From the NCBI GenBank assembly GCA_947044405.1, contig CAMRHE010000507.1, forward strand, positions 1 to 64,000: a DNA stretch of 64,000 nucleotides, read 5' to 3'. Positions 34,093 to 45,546 of this stretch are shown here, one piece after another. Origin of the DNA: Leptodactylus fallax. Taxonomy: Eukaryota > Chordata > Amphibia > Anura > Leptodactylidae. Position numbers and translations under genes: made by a program. The notes under the pieces are model-generated. The model was not told where the DNA came from and did not search any database. It saw nothing but the letters and a program-made list of their open reading frames with translations. Positions within the stretch are counted from its first letter, which is position 1; each line of letters begins with the position of its first letter.

Positions 34093-35331
34093 CAGTGGGT
34101 ACGGAAAGTATTCAGACCCCTTTAAATTTTTCACTCTTCATTTCATTGCAGCCATTTGCTAAAAGCAAAAAAGTTAATTTTATTTCTCATTAATGTACAC
34201 TCAGCTCCCCATCTTGACAGAAAAAAACCAGAAATGTAGATATTTTTGCAAATTTATTAAAAAAAGAAAAACTGAAATATCACATGGTCATAAGTATTCA
34301 TACCCTTTGCTGTGACACTCATATTTAACTCACTGATGTCCATTTCCTTCTGATCCCCCTTGAGATGGTTCTACTCCTTCATTGGAATGCAGCTGTTTTT
34401 AATTAAACTGATTGGACTTGATTAGGAAAGGCGCACACTTGTCTATATAAGACCTCACAGCTCACAGGGCATGTCAGAGCAAATGAGAATCATAAGGTCA
34501 AAGGAACTGCCCAAGGAGCTCAGAGACAGAATTGTGGCAAGGCACAGATCTGGTCAAGGTTACAAAAGAATTTCTGCAGCACTCAAGGTTCCTAAGAGCA
34601 CAGTGGCCTCCATAATCCTTAAATGGAAGATGTTAAGGACGACCAGAACTCTTCCTAGACCTGGCCGTCCAGCCAAACTGAGCAATCGTGGGAGAAGAGC
34701 TTTGGTGAGAGAGGTAAAGAAGAACCCAAAGATCACTGTGGCTGAGCTCCAGAGATGCCGAAGGGAGATGGGAGAAAGTTGCACAAAGTCACCTATCACT
34801 GTTCACCTTCCAACAAGACAATGACCCTAAGCACACAGATAAAATAACAAAGTAGCGGCTTCGGAACAACTCTGTGACCATTCTTGACTGGACAAACCAG
34901 AGCCCTGCCCTGACCTCAACCCAATTGAGCATCTCTGGAGAGACCTAAAAATGGCTCCACCAACGTTCACCATCCAACCTGACGGAACCGGAGAGGATCT
35001 GCAAGGAAGAATGGCAGAGGATCCCCAAATCCAGATGTGAAAAACTTGTTGCGTTATTCCCAAGAAGACTCCTGGCTGTACTAGCTCAAAAGGGGCTTCT
35101 AGTCAATACTGAGCAAAGAGTCTGAATACTTATGACCATGTGATATTTCAGTTTTTCTTTTTTTAATAAATTTGCAAAAATATGTACATTTCTGTTTTTA
35201 TTCTGTCAAAATGGGGAGCTTAGTGTACATTAATGAAAAATAAAGTGAACCTTTTTTGCTTTTAACAAATGGCTGCAATGAAACAAAGAGTGAAAAATTT
35301 AAAGGGGTCTGAATACCTTCCGTTCCCACTG
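34093..35331 (+). mobile_element. Internally deleted Tc1-like element (1239 bp)
   Basis: Inverted ends CAGTGGGTACGGAAAG and its partner ending GTTCCCACTG, with inverted similarity over about 200 bp. TA lies at each side (34091-34092 and 35332-35333). It is about 360 bp shorter than full-length relatives because of an internal transposase deletion that the duplicate copy at 42488 shares. Confidence 0.9.
34471..35120 (+). pseudogene. Tc1-like transposase, middle deleted
   Basis: The N-terminal 100 residues are well preserved: KELPKELRDRIVARH, GYKRISAALKVPKSTV and LPRPGRPAKLSNRG (helix-turn-helix pair and GRP linker). At about 34800 the sequence jumps from the second helix-turn-helix to TVHLPTRQ, a frame-shifted FQQD context, so the first catalytic Asp and the HGGGS region are gone. 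The remainder (SPSNLTEPERICKEEWQRIP) lies in another frame. It cannot encode a transposase. Confidence 0.88.
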
Positions 35332-35442
35332 TATATGACTGCATGTTATATTGTGTCCCCTTCCCCTATATATATTCCTGCATGCTATCTTGTATCCCCT
35401 TTCCCTATATATATTAATATTACTGCATGTTATATAGTATAA
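35332..35442 (+). repeat. 39-bp minisatellite, continuation
   Basis: Two to three units of GACTGCATGTTATATTGTGT type, the right-hand remainder of the array split by the Tc1 element. Confidence 0.75.
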
Positions 35443-35702
35443 TAATAATAATAACTTAAATTTATATAGCACCAACATATTCCGCAGCACTTTACAAATC
35501 AGAGGACACATCAGACATTACAATGTGACAAAGAAATAAATCAAACAGTAGGAGTGAGGGATCTGCTCGCAAGAGCTTACATTCTATGAGGAGATAGGGG
35601 ACACAAGAAGTCAGAGGGCTTGTTTGCTACAATGGTCCAGCCATCTTTTAATAGAAAAGAGGAGAGGATCTGAGGAGGAACGATAAAAAATGTTATTGTT
35701 CT
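35443..35702 (-). mobile_element. L2/CR1-like LINE 3' tail
   Basis: AATTTATATAGCACCAACAT, then ATTCCGCAGCACTTTACAAA and CATTCTATGAGGAGATAGGG: the characteristic 3' tail of a vertebrate L2/CR1-like LINE with a short AAT repeat at its end. No coding part. The duplicate lies at 45511-45546 plus 47152-47395, split by a Tc1 element. Confidence 0.75.
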
Positions 35703-35724
35703 CACCTCCGCACTCTACACTGTG

Positions 35725-36995
35725 ATTCTTATCATTATTATTATTTATTTATTTATTTACTTTTATATATAGCACCATTAATTCCATGGTGTTGTACATT
35801 ATCATATTAATTCAAAGATGCTGTACATTTGAGGGTTTACATACTGTACACAAAATATACAAAACTAACTAACTGGCACAGTGGGATAGAGGGCACTGCC
35901 GAAAGGGCTTACAATCTATGAGGGAAGAGGGATAGAGACAGAAGGTGGGGGTAGAGGCTGTTCAGATGGTGATGTGGGGACAGTAGTGTTATTGGAGGTT
36001 GTAGGACTTCCTGAATAGGTGAGTCTTCTTGAAGCTTGTGACTGTGGGAGTCAGTCTTATGTGTCTTGGTAATGAGTTCCAGAGTATGAGGGATGCACAG
36101 GAGAAGTCTTGGAGATGGTTGTGTGAGGAGCGGATAAGAGCAGAGTGGAGTAGGAGGTCTTTGGAGGATCGCAAGTTGCATGTGGGCAGGTAGTGGAGAG
36201 ATATATGGAGGGGACAAGTTGTGGATGGCTTTGTATGTCAGCGTTAGTACTTTAAAATCTATTCGCTGGGCAACAAGTAGCCAGTGAAGGGATTGGCAGA
36301 GGGGAACAGCTGATGAAGAATGGGGGAAGAGGTGTATTAACTGAGCAGCACAGTTTAAGGTGGACTGGAGGGGGGGCGAGAGTATTTGCTGGGAGGCCAT
36401 TGAGAAGGATGTTACAGTAATCTAAGGGGGATATTATGAGGGCATGAATTAGCATCTTTGTAGCTTCAGGGTTGAGGAAGGAGAAGATTCGAAGGATGTT
36501 CTTGAGTTTGAGGTGGCAGGAGGCTATGGCTGCTAGACACTTTGGATCTCTGGAACACAGAGCGTTAATGTCTGGTCCAGAGAGATATATTTGAGTGTCA
36601 TCAGCATAGCAATGATATTGAAAACCTTGAGATTCTATGAGTTGGCCAAGGCCGAGGGTGTAGATGGAGAACAGGAGGGGTGGTAGGATGGAGCCTTGGG
36701 GGACACCTACAGAAAGAGGGTGTGGCGAGGAGGTGGTGTGCGAGTGGGAGACGCTGAATGTGTGGTTGTTGAGGTATGAGGAGATCCAGGTCTGTGATTC
36801 CAAGGGATGAGAGCATTTCTTACAAGAGGGAATGGTTGACTGTGTCAAAGGCAGAGGAGAGGTGAAGGAGGAGGAGGACAGAGTAGTGACGCTTGGCTTT
36901 GGCAGTTAGTAGGTCGTTTGTGACTTTGGTTAGGGTAGTTTCTGTGGAGTGATTGGGTCTGAAGCCTGACTGTAGTCTGTCAAAGAGTGATCAGG
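35725..36995 (-). mobile_element. L2-like LINE, 5' truncated
   Basis: The 3' end at low coordinates has an (ATTT)n tail and the phrase ATATATAGCACCATTAATTC. Minus-strand frames at 36848-36252 and 36400-35909 encode the 3' half of the reverse transcriptase and the LINE C-terminus. Confidence 0.82.
35909..36848 (-). pseudogene. L2-like reverse transcriptase C-terminal half
   Basis: The open minus-strand frame starting 36848 carries [19 protein letters not shown] and then [15 protein letters not shown], the RT motifs B and C, with the YADD catalytic box intact, followed by the LDYCN block ([15 protein letters not shown]). The frame shifts near 36400 and continues as [22 protein letters not shown], the conserved C-terminal region. 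Upstream palm and endonuclease are missing. Confidence 0.85.
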
Positions 36996-36999
36996 TCAA

Positions 37000-38318
37000 G
37001 TGAAAAGCCTGACTATACAGATGTGATTTTAGGGCATGTCTGAAGCTGCTGTAGTCGGGGATTAATCGAATTGTCTGGGGTAAAGCGTTCCAGAGCATCG
37101 GTGCAGCTTGAGAAAAGACTTGGAGACTAAGGCTAAGATCATTGGCAGAATGGAAAGGAAGGTTATGGCGATAGGCAGTGATGAGAGAGGAGATATAGGG
37201 AAGTCAGCACTATGGATGGATTTGTGTACATCGACTGACACAAGGTAGATGCATCTGTGTACTGGTTTGACAGAAAGATGAGTTTGGCAGCCGCATTCGG
37301 GACAGATTGTAGAGGGGAGAGTTTAGTAGGAGGAAGAACAATTAGAAGAGAATTGCAAAAGTGAAGACGGTGGAGAGTCAGAGCCACAATGAGGGTTTTG
37401 ATATTTCCACGATAGAAAAAGGCGAATTCTAGAGATGTTTTTAAGGTGCAAGTGGCAAGAGCGTGCAAGTGTCTGAATATGTGGGGTAAAGGTGAGATCT
37501 GAATCAAATACAACCCCCAGACAATGGGCATGCTACCTCGGTGTAATAAAAAGGCCACATACAGAAATGGAGATATCAGGGTTAGGTCGGTTAGTAGATG
37601 GAGGGAACACAAGAAGTTCAGTTTTGGAAAGATTCAATTTCAGATAAAGAGAAGACATTATGTTAGAGATAGCAGAGAGAAAGTCACTGGTGTTCTGTAG
37701 TAGTGCATGGGTGATGTCACGGGATGAGGTATCTAGCTGGGCGTCATCACAATAAAGATGGTCCCAAAAGCCAAATCTGCTGATGGTTTGTCCAATTGGG
37801 GCTCTGTACAGAGAGAAGAGGAGGGGGCCTAGGACTGAGACTTGAGGAACCCCAACCGCAAGCAAGGGGCAGAGGAGAAGAAATAGCACCAGCGAGTGAT
37901 ACACTAAATGAGCGGTCAGAAAGATAGGAAGAAAACCAAGAAAGAGCGGTGTCCCTGAGGCCAATAAAGCAGGGCATTGTGAGGAGGACATGGTGGTCTA
38001 CAGTGTCAAATGCTGCTGAGAGATCCAGAAGAATAAGTAGTGAATAGTTCCCTTTAGATTTAGCCTTCAAGAGAACATTGGAGAACTTTGTGAGGGCTGT
38101 TTCTGTAGACTATAGTACAAGAAAACCCAATTGTAAGGGGTCCAGAAGAGAGTTAGCAGAGAGAAAGTGGATTAGGCGGGAGTAGACCAAACGTTCCAGG
38201 AGTTTAGAGGTGAAGGGGAGGTTAGAGACAGGTCGGTAGTTAGCAGCACAGAATGGGTCGAGGGAGGGGTTTTTTTTAGTAGTGGGGTTATGACAGCTTG
38301 TTTGAAGGAGGACTATGG
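37000..38318 (-). pseudogene. Second L2-like LINE fragment, reverse transcriptase
   Basis: A distinct, more diverged L2-like copy. Minus-strand pieces: [20 protein letters not shown] (RT motif A, 38070-37747), then [19 protein letters not shown] (motif B; Gly of PQGS is Val) and [12 protein letters not shown], where the Tyr-Ala-Asp-Asp box reads YCDD (37991-37533). It continues as [16 protein letters not shown] and a C-terminal piece (37612-37163). At least three frame changes. It ends at about 38318 against a PLE fragment. Confidence 0.82.
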
Positions 38319-39210
38319 ACTAATTTATCCCTCAAGTTCGGTCCTCTGTGGTATGTAACTGCCGGTGTGTTTCCTACTGCATCACCAATATCCAGGTCAT
38401 ATTGTAGGATACTCCAATATGTTTTTAGTATCCCCTCCATTTGAATCTGTTCCTCAAATTTTTGGGCATAAATTGATAATCTGACAACTCACAGCAGTGT
38501 CGCCTATCTCTGAGATACTGTCCCTTAGTAATGCCTGTTCTCAGAGGTACCGGGTGCCAACTTTCCCATCGCAACAGATTGTTAGTTGTGGTCTCTTTTC
38601 TATGAATGTTGGTACTCAATCGGCCACTATCAGATTTCAAAATGGACAGATCCAAAAATGACATCTTATACATCTTATCTTAAGTTGTATATCAAATGGA
38701 AATACAGACCTAAATCGTTTACATTCAGCATACCAACAAAAGCCTCAAAATCCACCCTGGACCAACTCCACAAGATGAAAATACAGTCTATGAATTGGAC
38801 CCATAAGAGAATCCTCTGGGTCCATTCATCCATGTCATCAGGAAAAATGACCTCTTTCTCCCACCAGCCCAGGTAGAGACTGGCAAAAGTTGGGGCACAG
38901 GGGCTCCCCATACCCACTCCCCTGAGCTGGTGGAATAACTTGCGGTCAAAAAGGCCAAAATGAAGTGCAACAGTTCCAATACCAGTCCATTATGTCTACC
39001 GCAGTGACTACCCCTTGAGAGTAAGAAGTCTCCCACAGCCCCACACCCCCGTCATTGGGTATGGAGCTGTAAAGGGCCTCAACATCAAGGCTTTCCAGCC
39101 AAACCTCTGGGGACACCTGGATGTCCCCCAGGTGTCTGAGGACATCCATGGTGTCCCTATCATAGGAGAGTAAACTAGTGACAAAAGGTCAAGATCTCCC
39201 TATTAAGAGC
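38319..39210 (-). pseudogene. Penelope-like element fragment 2, reverse transcriptase
   Basis: Minus-strand order: LESLDVEALYSSIPNDGGV (RT motif A), MGSPCAPTFASLYLGWWEKE, VQFIDCIFILW (catalytic box altered to FIDC) and FLDLSILKSDSGRLSTNIHR. It covers the same region as the PLE at 31045-31808 plus about 280 bp more upstream, and it lacks the 145 bp matching 31163-31307. Frames are broken; no GIY-YIG part is present in this copy. Confidence 0.85.
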
Positions 39211-39239
39211 TCCTTGGGCACCACCTCCCACTGCCCGGT

Positions 39240-41815
39240 TCTATAAGACTTTGTGACCTGATCTAGCTCCCCTCTTGCTGAAATCCTTCAACACTATTTT
39301 ACCTGATACTCCATTCCCCCTTCCTACATGCACACATCACAGTTATTCCCAAGGAGGGTAAGGACCGCTTGCTTTGTCCTGATTATAGGCCCATTTCCCT
39401 AATCAACACTGATGTGAAGTTTTATGCCAAATCGATAGCCAATAGATTGAGTTAACACATGGAGGCTTTGGTACATCCTAATCAGGTGTGATTCGTCCCT
39501 CATAGGGAAGCCTGGAAAAATACGCTAAAGGCCTTCTCCGCGATCCATCACGCACAGCGCTCTTGGACTCCTATAATGCTGCTTTCTCTGGACGCGGAGA
39601 AGGCCTTTGATAAAGTGCACTGGAGATTCCTGGAGGCCACCCTTTCACAAGTAGGTCTTGGCCCCACTATGCTCACCCGTATTCGCTCCCTCTACAACGC
39701 CCCACGTGCACAAATACGAATTAATGATACACTCTCTTCCCCTCTCACTATTCATAATGGTACCTGGCAAGGCTGCCCCCTCTCCCCAATGCTCTATGCT
39801 CTGGTGATGGAACACCTACTAGTGGCAATCAGGGATAACCCAGACATCCATGTCCATGATATGCATTTAAAAATCTCAGCATTTGTGGACAATGTCCTGC
39901 TTTTAGTCACCCAACCACTCACAACTATCCCTTCTCTCCTCCGTGAAATTAGCACTTATTAGCACTGCCTGCACCTTTACTCAGTAATCTCCCATCCGCC
40001 ATTTCCTTTACATGGTCCTCAGAAGCGATCAAATACCTGGGTGTGCAGCTTCCTAATAACTTATCTAATACATACTCGCTGTACTTCCTCCCAATTCTGC
40101 GCACTCTCCAGACTGATCTTGCTCGATATAATACCAAGGGCTTTTCCTGGCTGGGTCGCATTAACCTACTGAAAATGAATGTACTCCCGCGCCTCCTCTA
40201 CCTCTTTCAAACCATCCCCACAATACTACCTAAGCATTTCTTTGCCACGGTCTGGAAAACCTTCATTAGGTTTATTTGGGCATCAAGGCCCCGAGAATCG
40301 CAAAAAATACCCTTACTAGGCCTAAACAGGGAGGGGGACTGGTGGACCTTGATTGCTCTAGTAACTTCCTGGCTGTAGTCACTGCATGCATTTTGGACTG
40401 GCATCACTTGGCACACTCTAAACTCTGGGTTGCCCTGTAGGGATCTCTGAGCCCACTCCTTCTTACTACTCTCCCATGGCTTCATAGGCGTTTTAGGTCA
40501 GACAATAAGACTCATGTGCTCACCTACGTCACGCACCAGGTACTTGGATCTTGCCGACTCTATGGTGCTGTGCGCAAACTCTTCCAAAATGATGGCCCTA
40601 TGTCCCCTATCTTGGGCAACCTGGACTTTCCTGCCACATTCCACTCCTCTTTCCTCTCTCACATGGTAGGTCAACTTATCCTTAGATTCCACTGGGTTAT
40701 TTCAGCCTCTTCGCTCTGAGTTAGTTGCTACAAGCTCAGACCCTGACTTCATTGCCTCTCACTGGCAGTATGCTCAACTTTCCCATTTTCATACTACTCT
40801 CAAGATATTGCATGATCTTCATAGGGCATTGTTGCCTTTTGAACGCTTGTGTATTTCACCTAGTGCTCAGGCTCATACTGTCTCGCTTGTCTATGGCATA
40901 CTAATGGAGGTTTTCGCCAACAGTCTACCAGCATTTACAGGTAGTTGGGAAAGGGAATTGGGGGTCTCATTTTCACCAGACACGTGGTTCTCAGCTTTTC
41001 AGGCATGCCATAATTTCTCTATATCTTGCAAGTCACAGGAAACGAACTATAAGATCCTCTCTCGATAGTACAGAGTCCCCTCTGTCCTTCATGAGATCTA
41101 CCCCTCCACCTCGGATTGATGCTGGAGATGTAACATTGACCGGGGCACGATGGCGCATGTCTGGTGGGGATGTACATTTCTACGCCCATTTTGGTCAGAT
41201 GTCCATTGTATTATTCAGGCGGTCACTGTCATCGCCTTGGAAGATGACCCTGCTCCCCTACTCCTCTCTATCTTTCTGCATAGGTTTAAGAAGCACACCT
41301 GTAAGTTATTAGGCTTCCTATTGGTAGCGGCTAGGTCCATTATCCCTACATTGTGGAAATCCCTGACACCCCCCTCTCTGTTATCTTGGCTTGGGGAGGT
41401 GTAAAGCATACGCAGCATGGAGAATTTGCTCGCAGAATTGAAACAAGACGATAGAGCCCACCAGCAAACGTGGCTCTTGTGGAATCACTTTTACTACTCT
41501 GCTGAATTCCAGTCTGCCTTCCCCTCTGTGTACTCTTGACTTTCCCTTTCTTCCTTGCTCCTTTCAATTCCTATATTTTTTCTTTTCTACATTGACATGA
41601 TGTATATTTACCTTTGTTCATGTTCCTGGATTTAGTATTTGACTCTGCTGCCCACCTGCTATTTCTTGTTCTCCCTAACATCCCATTCTTCTCTCCCTCC
41701 ATCCCCCAGCCTCCCCCCCTGTGCTTCATCTTTGTTGATACTTTGTTAGACTTGTTTTTTGTGATTTAGCAAAATTTCATTTAAGTTCTTAATGTTAAAA
41801 AAAAAATTCTGAAAA
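39240..41815 (+). mobile_element. L1-like LINE, 5' truncated, copy 2
   Basis: Contains the reverse transcriptase, thumb, C-terminal Cys-His motif, pyrimidine-rich 3' UTR and A-tract (about 41799-41808). From 40251 on it is the duplicate of 31809-33372. No target-site duplication was identified. Confidence 0.85.
39350..41404 (+). pseudogene. L1-like ORF2 (reverse transcriptase to C-terminus)
   Basis: Broken frames, in order: [20 protein letters not shown] (fingers), LLSLDAEKAFDKVHWRFLEA (motif A), IHNGTWQGCPLSPMLYAL (motif B; GTRQGCPLSP normally) and ISAFVDNVLLLV, where the FADD box has become FVDN. Then WLGRINLLKMNVLPRLLYLF and FIRFIWAS (thumb), and finally CWRC...GTMAHVWWGCTFLR (C-terminal Cys-His motif). 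At least five frameshifts or stops. The catalytic-box change shows that this copy cannot reverse transcribe. Confidence 0.88.
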
Positions 41816-41878
41816 GTTCCCTGCAAATGTCAACTATTTCAATACGTTGCAGAGAAAAATTGACATCTGTACCAATAA

Positions 41879-42141
41879 AAGGCTGGGTGTCAGTTTGTGG
41901 TTTAGGTTGCTCCACTCTGGCTGTTCGCGAGTGCTATATGTAAGTTAGTGCTCCTTTCCTCTAAACTGACGTCTTTTGTGGTTTTTGAACTGGGCTGGTG
42001 CACCCTCTGAATGCCTATGTTGATGATGAAGGTTAACACCTAACCCACACAGGATGGAGCAGAACTCCCAACCACAAGTGATCCCGCAGCCTAAGCCTCC
42101 CAGAGAAGCTAGGATTACAGTTGAGCGCCACATCACCCGGC
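41879..42141 (-). ncRNA. 7SL (SRP) RNA-derived pseudogene, copy 4
   Basis: The duplicate of copy 3, with the same Alu-domain and S-domain blocks and the same helix 6 deletion. A few substitutions (for example ACCCGGC at the 5' end in place of TCCCGGC) distinguish it. Confidence 0.82.
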
Positions 42142-42249
42142 GGAAGCAAAAAGGATTCTACTCATAGGAGACATCATTGTCCTGGAAATCCTAAAGTATA
42201 GACATAGGAGCCTCTCTGAGTCATGTGTCACAGTTTCTCAAATGCTACA

Positions 42250-42487
42250 TGCATGGAATAATAAAATGTATGTAATATTGTCTCCCTTATATACATTACT
42301 GCATGTTATACTGTTTCTCCTTCCCCTATATGTATTACTATTTGATTTATGGTGTCCCTTCACCTATACATATTACTACATGTTATATTGGGTTCCTTTC
42401 CCCTATATGTATTACTGCATGTCATATTGTGTCCCCAACCACTATATATAATTCTGCATGTCATATTTCGTCCCCTTCCCCTGTATA
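42250..42487 (+). repeat. 39-bp minisatellite, duplicate copy
   Basis: Same array as 33835-34092 with one unit fewer. Confidence 0.9.
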
Positions 42488-42865
42488 CAGTGGGTACGGA
42501 AAGTATTCAGACCCCTTTAAATTTTTCACTCTTCGTTTCATTGCAGCCAATTGCTAAAAGCAAAAAAGTTCATTTTATTTCTCATTAATGTACACTCAGC
42601 TCCCCATCTTGACAGAAAAAAACCAGAAATGTAGATATTATTGCAAATTTATTAAAAAAGAAAAACTTAAATATCACATGGTCATAAGTATTCAGACCCT
42701 TTACTGTGACACTCATATATAACTCAAATGATGTCCATTTCCTTCTGATCCTCCTTGAGATGGTTCTACTCCTTCATTGGAATGCAGCTGTTTTTAATTA
42801 AACTGATTGGACTTGATTAGGAAAGGCACACACTTGTCTATATAAGACCTCACAGCTCATAGTGC

Positions 42866-43490
42866 ATGTCAGAGCAAATGAGAATCATAAGGTCAAAGGA
42901 ACTGCCCAAGGAACTCAGAGACAGAATTGTGGCAAGGCACAGATCTGGCCAAGGTTACAAAAGAATTTCTGCAGCACTCAAGGTTCCTAAGAGCACAGTG
43001 GCCTCCATAATCCTTAAATGGAAGAAGTTAGGGACGACCAGAACTCTTCCTAGACCTGGCCGTCCAGCCAAACTGTGCAATCATGGGAGAAGAGCCTTGG
43101 TGAGAGAGATAAAGAAGAAGCCAAAGATCACTGTGGCTGAGCTCCAGAGATGCAGTAGGGAGATGGGAGAAAGTTGCACAAAGTCATCTATCACTGTTCA
43201 CCTTCCAACAAGACAATGACCCTAAGCACACAGATAAAATAACAAAGGAGTGGCTTCGAACAACTCTGTGACCATTCTTGACTGGCCCAGCCAGAGCCCT
43301 GACCTCAACCCAATTGAGCATCTCTGTAGAGACCTGAAAATGGCTGTCCACCAATGTTCACCATCCAACCTGACGGAACTGGAGAGTATCTGCAAGGAAG
43401 AATGGCAGAGGATCCCAAAATGCAAATGTGAAAAACTTGTTGCATCATTCCCAAGAAGACTTATGGCTGTACTAGCTGAAAAGGAAGGAG
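42866..43490 (+). pseudogene. Tc1-like transposase, middle deleted, duplicate copy
   Basis: Same structure as 34471-35120: an N-terminal DNA-binding part to TVHLPTRQ at 43219, then the C-terminal part in another frame from about 43250 ([20 protein letters not shown], Glu of the triad present; LTELESICKEEWQRIPKCKC). In this copy the C-terminal part stays in one frame. The first catalytic Asp region is deleted. The long frame to 43909 runs artificially into the hAT element. Confidence 0.88.
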
Positions 43491-43498
43491 CTTCTACT

Positions 43499-45232
43499 CA
43501 GGGGTGTAAACACCGGGGTAGCTACGGTAGCGGTTGCCACAGGGCCCGAGACATTAGGGGGCCCGGAGCCCTGTGGCAGCCGCTAGAACAAACCCTTCAA
43601 ACCAGTGGCGTAATGATCGCAGGGGGTGCGACCGCGAACGGACCCTGCACAGCACGGGGCCCGCGGCCAGCTGGAGATGGCCGGGCTCCGGACCACTATG
43701 ATAGTGGTCGGGGAAAGCCTGGTCCCCTGACCGCTATACATACTGTTATTGGAAAGGGGCCCTGGCATATTGTATGCCCCTTTCCAATAGATGGCAGGGC
43801 AGGGCACCCAGGGGAGGTGACTGAAAACAATAAATACATATTCTCACCTCTCCTGGGCACAGCGTTCTCTCCGGCGCTCTTCCTTTATGTGACTGAGGCC
43901 TGTGATTAGGCCCCAGCGGTCACATGGGGCTCGGCCGCGTAATGACGTCATTGCGCCCCCATGTGACCACTGAGGCCCAATTTACAGGCCTCAGCAGCAA
44001 TGTCGGAAGTGGGCCTGAAGACGCTAAAGACGGCAGGGTGGAGCAAGGATGCCAAGGAAAGGTAAGGCAACGTGAGTATGAATGTTTGTAATTTTTAATC
44101 ACCTTCCCTGGGCCTCCGATTATTGTACTCTGGGATCTGAGTATAATAATAGCACTGAAGCAGAGGGGGGCTGTTGGGAGCATATAATACTGTGTTGGGG
44201 CCACTGTGGAGCATATAATACTTGGTGGGGGCCACTGTAGAGCATATAATACTGGGTGGGGGCACTGTAGAGCATATACTACTGGGTGGGGGCCACTATA
44301 GAGCATATACTACTGTGTGGGAGCCACTATAGAGCATATACTACTGGGTGGGGGCCACTGTAGAGCATATAATACTGGATGGGGGGCCACTGTAGAGCAT
44401 AAACTACTGGGTGGGGGCCACTATAGAGCATATATTACTGGGTGGGGCCACTGTAGAGCATATAATACTGGCTGGGGGCCACTGTGGGGGGCATATAATA
44501 CTGGCTGGGGGCCATTGTGTGAAACATATAATACTGGGTGGAGGCCACTGTAGAGCATATAATACTGGGTGGGGCCACTTTAGAGCATATAATACTGGGT
44601 GAGGGCCACTGTAGAGCATATACTATTGGGTGGGGGCCACTGTAGAGCATATACTACTGGGTGGGGGCCACTGTAGAGCATATATTACTGGATGGGGCCA
44701 CTGTAGAGCATATAATACTGGGTGGGGCCACTGTACAGCATATACTACTGGGTGGGGGCCACTGTGGAAAGCATATAATACTGGGTGGGGGTTACTGTAG
44801 AGCATATAATACTGGGTGGGGCCACTGTAGAGCATATGATACTGAGTGGGGGCCACTGTAGAGCATAAAATACTGGGTGGGGGCATATAATTCAGGGTGG
44901 GGATCACTGTGGGGAGCATGTAACACTGGGTGGGGACCACTGCGGGGAGCATATAATACAGGGTGGGGGCCACCGTGTGAAGCATTTTATACTGTGTGGG
45001 GCCACTGTGGGGAGCATATTATACTGTGTGGGGGGAGCAATGTAGAGCATATAATGCTGTATGGGGCCACTGTGGAGCATATAATGCTGTGTGGGGGCCA
45101 CTGTCAATCATATAATACTATCTGGGGCCACTGTTGAGCATATTTTACTGTTTGGGGACCCATAACCGGTTCGGGGGGGGCCCCATGTCAAATGTTCGCC
45201 TTGGGGCCCAGCCATTCCTAGTTACGCCACAG
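43499..45232. mobile_element. Non-autonomous hAT element, family A, copy 2 (1734 bp)
   Basis: CAGGGGTGTAAACACC at the left, GTTACGCCACAG at the right, with an exact 8-bp target duplication CTTCTACT (43491-43498 and 45233-45240). The uninterrupted duplicate at about 35089-35105 shows the empty site. Internally it has a GC-rich core and about 30 copies of a 31-bp unit. No transposase. Confidence 0.95.
44175..45160. repeat. 31-bp tandem array inside hAT family A
   Basis: About 30 units of GAGCATATAATACTGGGTGG plus GGGCCACTGTA. The Gly/Trp-rich and Pro/Tyr-rich open frames on both strands are products of this repeat, as 31 is not a multiple of three. Confidence 0.93.
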
Positions 45233-45436
45233 CTTCTACTCAGTACTGAGAAAAGGGTCTGAATACTTATAACCATGTGATATTACAGTTTTCCTTTTTT
45301 AATAAATTTGCAAGATGGGGTGCTGAGTGTACATTAATGAAAAATAAAGTGAACTTTTTTTTGCTTTTAGCAAATGGCTGCAATGAAACAAAGAGTGAAA
45401 AATTTAAAGGGGTCTGAATACTTTCCGTACCCACTG

Positions 45437-45503
45437 TATATTACTACATGTTATATTGTATCCCCTTTACCTATAAATATTTCTATTTCTACATGTTATA
45501 TAG

Positions 45504-45536
<33 letters not shown>

Positions 45537-45546
45537 TTTATTTATA
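45437..45546 (+). repeat. 39-bp minisatellite remnant, (AAT)n and start of L2 tail
   Basis: About two minisatellite units, then ATAATAATAATAAT (about 45506-45533) and AACTTTATTTATA of the L2-like tail, which resumes at 47152 after the Tc1 insertion. Confidence 0.8.

Larger units (their letters stand above)
31809..35702. repeat. Direct segmental duplication, copy 1
   Basis: The same order (L1 3' fragment, 7SL-like copy, 39-bp minisatellite, internally deleted Tc1, minisatellite, L2 tail) recurs at 40251-47395 with high identity. Copy 2 differs mainly by two extra insertions, a hAT element and a full Tc1 element. Confidence 0.88.
42488..45436 (+). mobile_element. Internally deleted Tc1 element, interrupted by hAT
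   Basis: Duplicate of 34093-35331 with the same internal deletion. TA flanks at 42486-42487 and 45437-45438. The hAT element at 43499-45232 lies in its 3' part. Confidence 0.9.

Noticed and set aside
44175..45140. Gly/Trp/Tyr-rich and Pro/Tyr-rich frames on both strands
   Set aside because: Products of the 31-bp array in the hAT element.
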